Source of the DNA: CAZHPA01 sp964533945
GTDB taxonomy: Bacteria > Bacillota > Clostridia > Lachnospirales > WRBF01
Assembly (NCBI GenBank): GCA_964533945.1
Contig: CAZHPA010000006.1
Location: forward strand, 1 to 64,000
Reading direction: 5' to 3'
DNA length: 64,000 nt
This document shows positions 42,041 to 51,086 of the stretch, piece by piece. The notes beneath the pieces are model-generated. The model did no database searches and was not told the origin of the DNA. It saw only the letters and a program-made list of their open reading frames with translations. Position numbers and translations under genes: made by a program. Positions within the stretch are counted from its first letter, which is position 1. Every line of letters begins with the position of its first letter.

Positions 42041-44011
42041 ATGCGTAAAAAAGCTTTAATAACAGCAGGCATTGTTGGCGTTGCTGCAATTTTTATAGGA
42101 ATTGGAGTTTTTAATACTTTAAGGCAACAGCAAGCTTCAAAAACTCCTAAAAATGCTTTTCCGGTTGAAATTGAACAACCACACAAAGAAGACATTGTAA
42201 CAAAGGTTACAGCAAAAGGAGCCGTCGAGCTTGTTAAGAAAAATACAGTTTATGCAACATCGCAAGGGAAAATTAAAACGCTCTTTGTTAAAGTGGGAGA
42301 TGGCGTTAAAAAAGGTCAAGTTCTTTTAGAATATGATGAAAAAGGGCTTGAAGATTTAAATAATCAGCTTGAAGAAGCAAATTTATCGCTAAAAGCTGCC
42401 GAGCTTTCTCTTGAATCTGTAACGCTTCCTCCAACTCAAGCGGAAATTACAGCTGCCGAATCTAAAGTTAAAACAGCGGAAAAAAACGTTTCCGATTTAG
42501 AATATCAAAGAACGCAGCAAATTACAACTATAGACCAACTAAACCGTGACATTAAAGCGGCAGAAAAAAAACACGAAGAAGCTTTAGCCAAAAAAGAAAC
42601 AACAACGAAAAAAGCAGTTGAAGATGTTGAATATCAAATATCTTTACAAGACACACAAATAGCACAACTTAAACGTGACATTGAATCAACGCAAAAGAAG
42701 TATGATGAAACGTTAGTTAAAAAAGAAACAACAATGAAAAAAGCTGTTGAAGATGTCGAATATCAAATATCACAGCAAGACGCTCAAATAGCACAAACCG
42801 AGCGTGATGTTGAGTTAACAGAAAGCAAATACAACGATACAAAAGCACTTGTTGAAAAAGGAGTTTTAGCAAAACGTGAGCTTGACAGCTTAGAGCAATC
42901 GCTTACAGCTTTAAAAGATAAATTGGAAACAACACAAACGCAACGCCTTAAAACATTAAAAATGCTTAATGATAAAGAAGAACTTGATGCTGTTTTGATA
43001 GTTAAGAAAGAACTTGACAGCTTGAGCGAAACGCTTAAAACCCTTAAAGACAATTTAGGAACAGCCCAAAAGCAAAGAGATAAAGCTGCAAAATCGCTTA
43101 ATGACAAAGAAGAACTTGATGCCGTTTTAGTAGTTAAAAGAGAAATTGACACTTTAGCTGATACAATTAAAACATTAAAAGACCAACTAAACTCGGCACA
43201 GTTGCAGCTTAATAAAGTTATAGAATCAATTCAATCTGCAAGAGAAACTGTTGATTCTGCAAAAAAAGAATATAATTCACTATCAAATAAGCAAACAGAA
43301 CCAACTGTTGTTAATCGCACAGAACAACAACAAATTCAAGTTGACCAAGCTACATTGAGAGTTGAGCAAATTAAAAAGAAAATCGACGAGTTTAAATTAC
43401 AAGAAGTTTCAGATGTTGAAGGAGCAATAATGCAAATATATACACAAGAAGGCGACAATTCTGTTGTTGGAAAGCAACTTATGGAAGTTGCTGATTTATC
43501 ATTCGGAAACCTTGTAATTAAAGTTAACATTCCCGAAAACAGAACATCTTCAATAGCAGCAGGGCAAAAAGTTGAACTTAGCGGAGAGGCATTAGGAAAA
43601 AATACTTATGAAGGCGTAATTAGCAAAGTATACCCTATTGCAGAAAAGAAGCAAATTGGTAATTCTGTAGAAACCGTTACAACTGTTGAAGTTTCGCTTT
43701 TAGAAGAAAACGAACATATTAAGCCAGGCTATAATATCGAAACATCAATTGTAACAAATACTTTGCAAGATGCTGTTGTTATTCCAATTATGGCAACACG
43801 AACAGATGAAGACGGAAAAGACTTTGTGTATGTTATGAACGAAGACTTCAGCGTTTCTAAGCGTGAAATTACATTAGGGGAATATTCAAACATCTACGTT
43901 CAAGCTTCAGGAATCGAATTGGAAGACAAAGTTATTATAACTAACGCCCCTCAAGTTGTTGAAGGCTCGTATGTTAGACCTATGACGATGCCGGGCGAAG
44001 AGGGGAAATAG
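42041..44011 (+). CDS. HlyD/MacA-like efflux adaptor with expanded coiled-coil hairpin
   Basis: 656 residues, against 350-420 for ordinary MacA-type adaptors. One membrane helix at about 6-26, a lipoyl-like half near 55-95, then a coiled-coil hairpin from about 110 to 440, a second lipoyl half (EGAIMQIYTQEGDNSVVG), a beta-barrel and a membrane-proximal domain. The extra length comes from repeats: units of about 43 residues beginning VEYQIS.QD.QIAQ in the outgoing helix, and units of about 44 residues beginning ELDSL and ending NDKEELDAVL.VK in the returning helix, with the tip KALVEKGVLAKREL between. It is followed by its ATPase and permease genes. Confidence 0.88.
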   Translation: MRKKALITAGIVGVAAIFIGIGVFNTLRQQQASKTPKNAFPVEIEQPHKEDIVTKVTAKGAVELVKKNTVYATSQGKIKTLFVKVGDGVKKGQVLLEYDEKGLEDLNNQLEEANLSLKAAELSLESVTLPPTQAEITAAESKVKTAEKNVSDLEYQRTQQITTIDQLNRDIKAAEKKHEEALAKKETTTKKAVEDVEYQISLQDTQIAQLKRDIESTQKKYDETLVKKETTMKKAVEDVEYQISQQDAQIAQTERDVELTESKYNDTKALVEKGVLAKRELDSLEQSLTALKDKLETTQTQRLKTLKMLNDKEELDAVLIVKKELDSLSETLKTLKDNLGTAQKQRDKAAKSLNDKEELDAVLVVKREIDTLADTIKTLKDQLNSAQLQLNKVIESIQSARETVDSAKKEYNSLSNKQTEPTVVNRTEQQQIQVDQATLRVEQIKKKIDEFKLQEVSDVEGAIMQIYTQEGDNSVVGKQLMEVADLSFGNLVIKVNIPENRTSSIAAGQKVELSGEALGKNTYEGVISKVYPIAEKKQIGNSVETVTTVEVSLLEENEHIKPGYNIETSIVTNTLQDAVVIPIMATRTDEDGKDFVYVMNEDFSVSKREITLGEYSNIYVQASGIELEDKVIITNAPQVVEGSYVRPMTMPGEEGK

Positions 44012-44013
44012 GC

Positions 44014-44712
44014 ATGGCTATAATACAAATTGAAAATTTAACAAAAGTTTATCGCAACGGAAAAATTGAAGTTATGGCATTAAGGGGAGTTAATCTTTCT
44101 ATAGAAAAAGGCGAATATGTTTCAATTATGGGTGCTTCTGGTTCAGGAAAGTCAACGCTTATGAACATTTTGGGCTGCCTTGATTCATTAACAACAGGAA
44201 TGTATTTTTTAGATGAAGAAGATGTTTCAAAGCTAACAGGCAAAAGCCTTGCCAAAATAAGAAATAGAAAAATTGGCTTTGTATTTCAATCTTTTAATCT
44301 TTTGCCAAAATTAACAGCGCTTCAAAACGTTGAGCTTCCAATGGTGTACGCAGGCGTTTCCAAAAAAATAAGACGTTCTGCCGCTATGGAAGCGCTTGAA
44401 AAAGTTGGGCTTACAGAAAGAGTTAAACACAAGCCAAACGAACTATCTGGTGGGCAAAGGCAGCGTGTTGCAATTGCCCGTGCATTAGTTAATAAGCCGT
44501 CGCTACTACTTGCAGATGAACCAACAGGAAACTTAGATAGCCGTTCTGGAGAAGAAATTATGGAAGTTTTCCAAAAACTGCACGATGAAGGCTCAACTAT
44601 TGTTATGGTAACACATGAAGATGATATTGCACAGCACACTAAACGCATTGTTATGTTTCGTGATGGCTTAATTGTTTCAGATGATGTTGTTAAAAATCGT
44701 ATAATACTATAA
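44014..44712 (+). CDS. MacB-type ABC transporter ATP-binding protein
   Basis: 232 residues. Walker A GASGSGKST near residue 42, Q-loop FVFQSFNLLP, signature LSGGQRQRVAIARAL, Walker B LLLADEPTGNLD and H-loop MVTHE. Start 2 nt after the adaptor stop. With the FtsX-type permease downstream it powers a MacAB-like mechanotransmission transporter, exporting peptides, lipids or drugs across the Gram-positive wall; the substrate is unknown. Confidence 0.93.
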   Translation: MAIIQIENLTKVYRNGKIEVMALRGVNLSIEKGEYVSIMGASGSGKSTLMNILGCLDSLTTGMYFLDEEDVSKLTGKSLAKIRNRKIGFVFQSFNLLPKLTALQNVELPMVYAGVSKKIRRSAAMEALEKVGLTERVKHKPNELSGGQRQRVAIARALVNKPSLLLADEPTGNLDSRSGEEIMEVFQKLHDEGSTIVMVTHEDDIAQHTKRIVMFRDGLIVSDDVVKNRIIL

Positions 44713-44726
44713 AGGAGGCGGCAGTT

Positions 44727-45923
44727 ATAAATATAATAGAAAGTATTTTTTCGGCATTTTCCAGCGTTTTATCTAATAAAATGCGTTCAATTTTAACAAT
44801 GCTTGGAATAATTATAGGTATTAGCTCTGTTATAATGATAACATCAATAGGCGCAGGCTTCCAACGATCAACACAAGAAGGGTTTTCGAAATTAGGGTTT
44901 GAACGTATACAAATTAACGTTAAATACGACGAAGAACTTAAAATGAGCGACTATTTAACGCTTGAGGATATTAAAACAGTTCGCTCACATCCCGAAGTTA
45001 AATATGCTTCTTCAATATGGCAAACAGGCGGAAACGTTAAATTAAAGGGGGAGGAAGAAACCGAAAGGTGCTATTTTATAGGAAGCGACGAACAATACCG
45101 TTATGTTCAACCGGTTGAATTAAAGTATGGGCGCTTTATAACAGAACAAGATGTTGACAATAAAAGCTATGTTGCCGTAATTGATGAAGAACTTTCAAAA
45201 AAAGCATTAGGAAGGTCTAATGGCGTTGGAGGAAAAATTAAAGTTTCTTTTTGGAGCGGTTCGGCAGAACTAACTGTTATTGGTGTAGTTAAAACAGAAG
45301 AATTTAACCCGCTTTTTTCTATGCCAAGCTATGTTTATTTACCTGTTTCTGCTATAATGGACGTATACAATACAGATATTGTTGACGGCTTTTATGTAAC
45401 AGCAAAAGACAGAAGTAAAATGGATAGAATGGCAGTTGAATTAGTTAAATTGCTTGAAGCTAACCATGGAAACCAAAATAAGTACCGTGCAGAAAACTTG
45501 ATGAACCAAATTGATGAAATTAATCAGATTGTTTCAGGCATAACCGGTTTTGTTGGGCTTGTTGCGGCAATTTCTTTAGTTGTTGGTGGGATAGGCGTTA
45601 TGAACATTATGCTTGTTACCGTTACAGAAAGAACAAGAGAAATTGGAATTAGAAAATCATTGGGAGCAACAAACGGAAATATTAACTTCCAATTTTTAAT
45701 TGAGGCTATGATTTTAACAGCACTTGGTGGTATAATAGGAATTGTACTCGGTTATGTTGGAGGGTTTGCTTTGGGCGGTTTCATTAAAGTTAAAGCGATA
45801 GTGTCAATTCCAACAGTTATAGCAACTGTTTTAGCATCTAGTGCAATTGGTATTGTATTTGGCGTTTATCCGGCAGGAAAAGCGGCAAAGCTAGACCCTA
45901 TCGAAGCATTGCGATACGAATAA
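44727..45923 (+). CDS. MacB-type ABC transporter permease with probable AUA start
   Basis: 398 residues if translation begins at ATA 44727. The open frame upstream of the first ATG (44781) encodes NIIESIFSAFSSVLSNK, exactly the amphipathic lead-in that MacB-like permeases have before MRSILTMLGIIIG. AAAGGAGG lies 8 nt before this ATA and is far (62 nt) from ATG 44781. The remainder has a MacB periplasmic core (45-240) and an FtsX domain with three helices, starting VTERTREIGIRKSLGA. Either AUA is used as start, or an ATG has mutated to ATA and expression is weakened. Operon with adaptor and ATPase. Confidence 0.85.
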   Translation: MNIIESIFSAFSSVLSNKMRSILTMLGIIIGISSVIMITSIGAGFQRSTQEGFSKLGFERIQINVKYDEELKMSDYLTLEDIKTVRSHPEVKYASSIWQTGGNVKLKGEEETERCYFIGSDEQYRYVQPVELKYGRFITEQDVDNKSYVAVIDEELSKKALGRSNGVGGKIKVSFWSGSAELTVIGVVKTEEFNPLFSMPSYVYLPVSAIMDVYNTDIVDGFYVTAKDRSKMDRMAVELVKLLEANHGNQNKYRAENLMNQIDEINQIVSGITGFVGLVAAISLVVGGIGVMNIMLVTVTERTREIGIRKSLGATNGNINFQFLIEAMILTALGGIIGIVLGYVGGFALGGFIKVKAIVSIPTVIATVLASSAIGIVFGVYPAGKAAKLDPIEALRYE

Positions 45924-45952
45924 GCAAATTTTATTGTAGGGAAGGTGCTAAT

Positions 45953-47569
45953 ATGGCAACACCAACATTTGTCTTCGGGCATAAAAACCCCGATACAGAT
46001 TCAATATGCTCTGCTATAGCATATACAGAGCTAAAGAAAAAACTAGGTTATGAAGATATTTACGCCTATCGGTTAGGAGAAGTTAATAAGGAAACGCAAT
46101 TTGTACTTGACTATTTTGGTGTTAAAGCACCTCCTCTTTTAACCGATATTAAAGTTAAGCTAAAAGATTTAGGGTTGTATAACCCGGTGCCGCTTGCCGA
46201 AACAGACCCAATAATTAAAGCTTGGTCAACACTTAAAGCTTCAATCGGTTCAAGAATTATGCCTGTTGTTGACAGCAAAGGTATGCTTTTGGGTGTTATT
46301 TCAAATAGCGATATTTCAAAAGTCTTTATGGAAGTAAACTATGAAGATATTTTGCAAAAATACGAAGTTGGCTATGAAAGCTTGCTAAAAGTTTTAAATG
46401 CTGAAGTTTTTTGTGGCGAATATGGCTATGACTATTTAATGGGCAAATTGTTTTTAGGTATTAGCAATGAAAATCTTGCAAGCCTAACAGACAAAGATGT
46501 TGTAATTACAGAAAATATCGAAGAAGCTAAAAAAATTGCAGAAAGTTCTAATTGCGGATTAATTATTTTAACAAATGGCGTAAAGCCTATCGAAAAAACA
46601 AAAACACCAATTGTTTGCGTTAAACACAAAACTTTTAAAGCTGTAACGCTTATAAATCATGCGGTAACTGTTCGTTCTATTTTGAAAAAACAAAAGATTA
46701 CAGCTTTTTCAACAGAAAATAATATTGAAGATATTTCGGGAATAATGAAAACATCAACCCATAGAAACTTTCCTGTTGTTAATAGAGATGGGCGGCTTGT
46801 TGGAGTTATTTCAAGGCGACACTTAATCGAAAATACACAAAGACAGGTAATTTTGGTAGATCATAACGAACGCAGCCAATCTGTTGCCGGTCTTGAACAA
46901 GCAAATATAATCGAAGTTATAGACCACCACAGATTTGCAGATATTCAAACAGACTCTCCGCTTTTCATTCGTTCAGAACCAATTGGAAGTACGGCAACTA
47001 TAATTTATAAAATGTATGTTGAAAATAGCATTAAACCAACAATTAAAATGGCAGGAATTATGCTTTCTGCAATAATATCAGATACGCTGCTATTTACATC
47101 ACCCACTTGCACATCAGCAGACCGTTCTGCAGCAGAACGCCTTGCTAAAATAGCAGGGGTTAAAATTGAAGAATACGCAAGCAAAATGTACAGCACAAGT
47201 ACATCTATGGCAAATTACGAACCGGCGCAAATTTTGGAATTAGATAGAAAGCAATTTTCTTTCGACAAATATTTAGTATACATATCGCAAATTATTTCTT
47301 TAGACTTTAAATCTATTGTAGAAAAACGTGAAGAATTAATTAAGGCTATGGAAACTTTTGCAAGAAAAAATAAATGCGACCTTGTAATTTTAATGGTAAC
47401 AGATATAGTGCTTGGCGGAAGTGAATTTATAGTAGTTGGTAAAGCTAAAGAACTTGCAGCCAAAGCTTTTGGCATGGAATATGATGAACTAAGCATATTT
47501 TTGCCCGGGGTTATATCGCGCAAAAAACAAGTTGTTCCAAAACTTAGCGTTGCAAATCAAATGCTATAG
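45953..47569 (+). CDS. ppaC: Manganese-dependent inorganic pyrophosphatase with CBS and DRTGG domains
   Basis: 538 residues. DHH-type catalytic core in two parts: HKNPDTDSICSAIAY at 10-24, VDHNERSQ and IDHHRF near 305-325, and a C-terminal DHHA2 domain with SRKKQ near the end. Inserted between are two CBS domains (IMPVVDSKGMLLGVISNSDI; FPVVNRDGRLVGVISRRHLI) around a DRTGG domain, the layout of nucleotide-regulated family II pyrophosphatases. It hydrolyses pyrophosphate and is usually controlled by adenine nucleotides through the CBS pair. AGGGAAGGTG ribosome site. Confidence 0.93.
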   Translation: MATPTFVFGHKNPDTDSICSAIAYTELKKKLGYEDIYAYRLGEVNKETQFVLDYFGVKAPPLLTDIKVKLKDLGLYNPVPLAETDPIIKAWSTLKASIGSRIMPVVDSKGMLLGVISNSDISKVFMEVNYEDILQKYEVGYESLLKVLNAEVFCGEYGYDYLMGKLFLGISNENLASLTDKDVVITENIEEAKKIAESSNCGLIILTNGVKPIEKTKTPIVCVKHKTFKAVTLINHAVTVRSILKKQKITAFSTENNIEDISGIMKTSTHRNFPVVNRDGRLVGVISRRHLIENTQRQVILVDHNERSQSVAGLEQANIIEVIDHHRFADIQTDSPLFIRSEPIGSTATIIYKMYVENSIKPTIKMAGIMLSAIISDTLLFTSPTCTSADRSAAERLAKIAGVKIEEYASKMYSTSTSMANYEPAQILELDRKQFSFDKYLVYISQIISLDFKSIVEKREELIKAMETFARKNKCDLVILMVTDIVLGGSEFIVVGKAKELAAKAFGMEYDELSIFLPGVISRKKQVVPKLSVANQML

Positions 47570-47589
47570 GTTTAAAATTAAGGTTAAAA

Positions 47590-47617
47590 GGGACGCTTCT
47601 ATTTCAAAGAGCGTCCC
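47590..47617 (+). terminator. Stem-loop after ppaC
   Basis: GGGACGCT (47590-47597) pairs with AGCGTCCC (47610-47617). The following sequence is ATAAAATAT rather than a T-run, so termination may be weak; it may instead protect the 3' end. Confidence 0.5.
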
Positions 47618-47700
47618 ATAAAATATAAAAATGTAGTGTTAATTATCAAATGACCAAATCGCAAAATCATTAAATGCAATAAAGAATGGAGTTTGATTTT

Positions 47701-48264
47701 ATGAACAAAATTCAATATAACTCTCCTGTCGTAATTACATATGCTTTAATTTCTTTGGCAGCGCTAGGCTTAGGGATTTTAACGGAAGATGTTTCAACAT
47801 ATTACTTGTTTAGCGTATACAAAAGCTCCTACACAGACCCTTTAACCTACATTAGAATTTTCACCCATGTTTTAGGGCATATTAACTTTGAACATTATTT
47901 CAATAATATGATGTTGCTTTTGCTTTTAGGGCCAATACTAGAAGAAAAATACGGCTCTAAAATATTGCTTTTAACAATTGCGGCAACAGCGTTAATAACA
48001 GGAGCTTTGAATGTAGCGCTTTTCGATAATAGGTTACTAGGAGCCAGTGGCATAGTTTTTATGTTTATACTTTTAAGTTCTTTTGCAAACGTGCAAAAAG
48101 GGCGCGTACCTTTAACGTTAATATTGGTTGCTATAATTTTTATAGGCAAAGAAATTGCAGCAGGCATTTTGCTAAGCGACAACGTATCACAAATTACCCA
48201 TATAGCAGGCGGATTTTGTGGCGCAGTAATTGGATTTTTAGTTAACAAAAAGCAAGCTTGCTAA
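47701..48264 (+). CDS. Rhomboid-family intramembrane serine protease
   Basis: 187 residues from ATG 47701 (GGAG 9 nt upstream; ATG 47686 lacks a site). Six hydrophobic segments. The catalytic Ser116 lies in LLGASGIVFM and the catalytic His167 in QITHIAGGFCG; the oxyanion-side segment is HINFEHYFNNMM with conserved His and Asn. A compact six-helix rhomboid with no extra soluble domain. The substrate is unknown. Confidence 0.88.
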   Translation: MNKIQYNSPVVITYALISLAALGLGILTEDVSTYYLFSVYKSSYTDPLTYIRIFTHVLGHINFEHYFNNMMLLLLLGPILEEKYGSKILLLTIAATALITGALNVALFDNRLLGASGIVFMFILLSSFANVQKGRVPLTLILVAIIFIGKEIAAGILLSDNVSQITHIAGGFCGAVIGFLVNKKQAC

Positions 48265-48300
48265 ATCTAACATCTAAGTTCAAGAGGGAGAAGATTTGGT

Positions 48301-49116
48301 ATGAGCATAAGCAATGAAAATATTAGAGTAAATACAACTATACCAAGCCTTAAAGATAAAATTAAGCTTGATGTTGATGTTCCAACCGATAAGGTGTATT
48401 GGTATATAAGATTTAATACTCCTCTTGACAAAACATCTGTTTCTAAAGACACTATGAACGTAACAGACACCGAAGGCTATATTATGCGAACATATATTAG
48501 CTATGACGAAACAGAAAACTTAATTGTTATAGTTCCAAAAGATTCGTACCAGCAAAACAGATACTATTTATTAAATATTTCAAAAGAAGTTCGTTCTGAA
48601 AAAGGGCAAGGCCCAAAGCATGAAATGCATATTTTATTTAAACTTATAAATAACAGAATTTCTGAATTTGAAGTTTTAAAAAAGAATGTAAAAGTTCCAT
48701 ATCCTCGCCCACGCCCTTCAGATTATGACGAAAAAAATACTGTATTTAAAGTTTACACACCTGAAAGCAGAGAATTAATTAAATCAACTTCGCTAGATGT
48801 TTTGCCGTTTGGGGAAATGAAAATTAACATTATTTTAGGAGTTTTAGGGCTTTTACTTATTATTATTAGCGTTTTTGTAAACATTCCGGTTTTTACGTTT
48901 GTTAGTATTGGCATTTGTTTGTTTGGAGTTTTGCATATTTTTTACCAGCTTTCAAAGAAAAGCTTGCGTTCAACAATAACCTACAATAGAGGAGTAATGC
49001 ATTTTAATTCAGAAAATTACAAAAAAGCAAACATTTTATTTAAAAAAGCGTTAAGCATTGATGAAAAAAACGAACTTGCAGAGTTTGCGCTTAGCAAGAG
49101 CAGTTTTTATATTTAA
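48301..49116 (+). CDS. Membrane protein with Ig-like (Big_5) N-terminus and TPR tail
   Basis: 271 residues without signal peptide. Residues 15-110 match a bacterial Ig-like domain of the SbsA/Big_5 type (IRFNTPLDKTSVSKDTMNVT...IVIVPKDSYQQNRYY split by strands). Two adjacent membrane helices follow at about 177-217. The C-terminal ~50 residues form one TPR-like repeat (YNRGVMHFNSENYKKANILF, KKALSIDEKNELAEFAL). The Ig-like part would have to be cytoplasmic or exported without a cleaved signal. No close family is recognised. GAGGGAG ribosome site. Confidence 0.6.
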   Translation: MSISNENIRVNTTIPSLKDKIKLDVDVPTDKVYWYIRFNTPLDKTSVSKDTMNVTDTEGYIMRTYISYDETENLIVIVPKDSYQQNRYYLLNISKEVRSEKGQGPKHEMHILFKLINNRISEFEVLKKNVKVPYPRPRPSDYDEKNTVFKVYTPESRELIKSTSLDVLPFGEMKINIILGVLGLLLIIISVFVNIPVFTFVSIGICLFGVLHIFYQLSKKSLRSTITYNRGVMHFNSENYKKANILFKKALSIDEKNELAEFALSKSSFYI

Positions 49117-49141
49117 TACCAAAGATAAAGGAGGTTCTCCT

Positions 49142-50842
49142 ATGCACATGACGCAAAGGAAAACGGCAATTTTAACTTTAGTTTTAACCTTATCTTTTTC
49201 AATAACTACTTTTGCCGCTGATGCTTCACAGGCAGCGGCAAATGCTTCAAGATTTGGCATTTTCACAATTCTACCCCCTCTAATTGCTATAGCATTGGCA
49301 TTTATTACTAAAAATGTAATTATTTCACTCTTTCTTGGTTCTCTCACAGGTTTCTTCATAATTAATATCGCCGACAAAAATATTTTTTCCGCATTAATAG
49401 GTTCATTTCTAAGTTTTATTCAAGCAGCGCTTTATTCACTGGCAGATAGCTGGAACGCCGGAATTATTTTGCAAGTTTTAGTAATAGGCGGTGTTGTTGC
49501 GCTTGTTTCAAAAATGGGCGGTGCTAAAGCTGTTGCAGAAGCAATTGTTAAAAAGGCAAAGTCTCCCGTTAGCACTCAAATTGCAACATTTTTACTAGGG
49601 CTTTTAGTTTTCTTTGATGATTACGCAAATGCTTTAATTGTTGGACCTATAATGCGCCCAATATATGATAAAATGAAAATCTCAAGAGAAAAACTTGCAT
49701 TTGTTGTTGATGCAACAGCTGCTCCAATTGCCGGAATTGCAATTATTTCAACGTGGATTGGATTAGAAATTAGCTTAATTCGTTCGGCATATGCTTCAAG
49801 TGGACAAGAGGTTGACGCTTTCGGTATTTTCCTTAAAACAATACCATACAGATTTTATAACATATTTATGCTTGTTTTTGTAGTTTTAACAGCTGTTATG
49901 ATGCGTGAATTTGGACCTATGCTTAAAGCAGAAATTAGAGCAAGAAAAGGCGAAAAATCTAAAACGCCGGCAATCGGTCAAGGCGACTTTCAAGATATGG
50001 AGCCAAAAGAAGGCATTAAACCAAGCATATTAAATGCAGTTATTCCAATTGGAACGCTTATTGTTGCATCCCTTTTAAGCTTCTATTTTTCAGGGCGCGA
50101 GGCGCTTTTTGCAGAAGGTGATGAAGCACTTATTGCTCTTGTTACACAAAATCCGTTTTCGTTGCGCGCATTGCAAGAATGTGTTGGAATGGCAGATGCT
50201 TCGGTTGCGCTTTTTCAATCGGCGTTGTTTGCAGCTATAGTTGCTATTATTATGGCAATATCCAAAAAAATATTTACACTTACAGAAAGTATAGAAGTTT
50301 TTATTAGCGGCATGAAGAATTTGCTTGTTACAGGCGTTATTTTAATTTTGGCGTGGAGTTTAAGTTCTGTAATTAAGGAATTGGGAACAGCAGCGTTTTT
50401 AGTTGAAAATTTATCGGATAAAGTGCCGTATTTCATATTGCCGTCGTTTATATTTGTTTTAGGCTCTATTATATCGTTTTCAACGGGTACTGCCTATGGA
50501 ACAATGGGCATTATGATGCCGCTTGCCGTGCCGTTTGCAATAGCTATTAACCCTGATTTAAGTTACACAGTTGTTTGCACTTCGGCTGTTTTAACAAGCG
50601 CTATTTTTGGCGACCATTGTTCTCCTATTTCAGACACAACAATTTTATCTTCAATGGGCTCTTCTTGCAACCATATGGACCACGTTAATACACAAATGCC
50701 ATATGCACTATTTGTTGCAGGAGTTGCAATTACTTTAGGATATTTACCAGCGGGGTTTGGCATTTCGTGGTTTATACTTTTACCTGTTGGAATATTAGCT
50801 TTAATTGGGCTTTTAAGAGTGTTTGGGAAGAAAGTTGTTTAA
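49142..50842 (+). CDS. NhaC-family Na+/H+ antiporter-like transporter
   Basis: 566 residues from ATG 49142 (AAAGGAGG 7 nt upstream); the longer frame overlaps the previous gene. It starts with a signal-like hydrophobic segment (TLSFSITTFAADA), then about twelve helices. Typical NhaC motifs: VFFDDYANALIVGP near residue 160, DATAAPIAGIAIISTWIG near 195, and FGDHCSPISDTTILSS near 495. The family exchanges Na+ for H+ or amino-acid-type substrates. Its last codons are repeated downstream in tandem. Confidence 0.92.
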   Translation: MHMTQRKTAILTLVLTLSFSITTFAADASQAAANASRFGIFTILPPLIAIALAFITKNVIISLFLGSLTGFFIINIADKNIFSALIGSFLSFIQAALYSLADSWNAGIILQVLVIGGVVALVSKMGGAKAVAEAIVKKAKSPVSTQIATFLLGLLVFFDDYANALIVGPIMRPIYDKMKISREKLAFVVDATAAPIAGIAIISTWIGLEISLIRSAYASSGQEVDAFGIFLKTIPYRFYNIFMLVFVVLTAVMMREFGPMLKAEIRARKGEKSKTPAIGQGDFQDMEPKEGIKPSILNAVIPIGTLIVASLLSFYFSGREALFAEGDEALIALVTQNPFSLRALQECVGMADASVALFQSALFAAIVAIIMAISKKIFTLTESIEVFISGMKNLLVTGVILILAWSLSSVIKELGTAAFLVENLSDKVPYFILPSFIFVLGSIISFSTGTAYGTMGIMMPLAVPFAIAINPDLSYTVVCTSAVLTSAIFGDHCSPISDTTILSSMGSSCNHMDHVNTQMPYALFVAGVAITLGYLPAGFGISWFILLPVGILALIGLLRVFGKKVV

Positions 50843-51018
50843 TACATAAAAACAAAAAACCTATCGGATTTTAAAATTACAATGCTTTTGTTTGCTGAAT
50901 CTTAAGTTTTTAAAAGTATTTGGGGGAAAAGTTGTTTAATACATAAAAGCAAAAAACTTATTGGGTTTTAAAGTTGTAGTGCTTTTGCTTGTTTGGAAAA
51001 AAGATTTAACACATAAAA
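50818..51018 (+). repeat. Degenerate tandem repeat of the antiporter gene end
   Basis: The segment from GTGTTTGGGAAGAAAGTTG through GTTTAATACATAAAAACAAAA to ATGCTTTTGTTTG (50818-50893) recurs with a 97-bp shift at 50915-50991, and a third shorter copy begins near 50991 (GATTTAACACATAAAAA). The first copy includes the stop codon of the NhaC gene. Nothing else is seen in this 240-bp gap except the terminator. Confidence 0.7.
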
Positions 51019-51021
51019 ATA

Positions 51022-51048
51022 ATGCTGTCGGGTTTATCGACAGCATTT
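51022..51048. terminator. Bidirectional intrinsic terminator
   Basis: ATGCTGTCG and CGACAGCAT form a 9-bp stem with a 7-nt loop; plus-strand tail TTTAAATTATTTT, minus-strand tail TTATTTTTATG. It serves the NhaC gene and the converging minus-strand transcript. Confidence 0.8.
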
Positions 51049-51086
51049 AAATTATTTTGCATAATCAGCCGCTATTCTTTTATATT

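Noticed and set aside
42784..43152. Minus-strand Ser-rich ORF of 122 codons inside the efflux adaptor
   Set aside because: It is the antisense reading of a Lys/Glu coiled coil; there is no ribosome site and the sense gene is clear. The same applies to other antisense frames over sbcC, rny and leuA.
50818..51018. CRISPR-like repeat array
   Set aside because: Only two to three diverged copies with a 97-bp period, no spacers of uniform length, no cas genes, and the first copy includes a coding stop.
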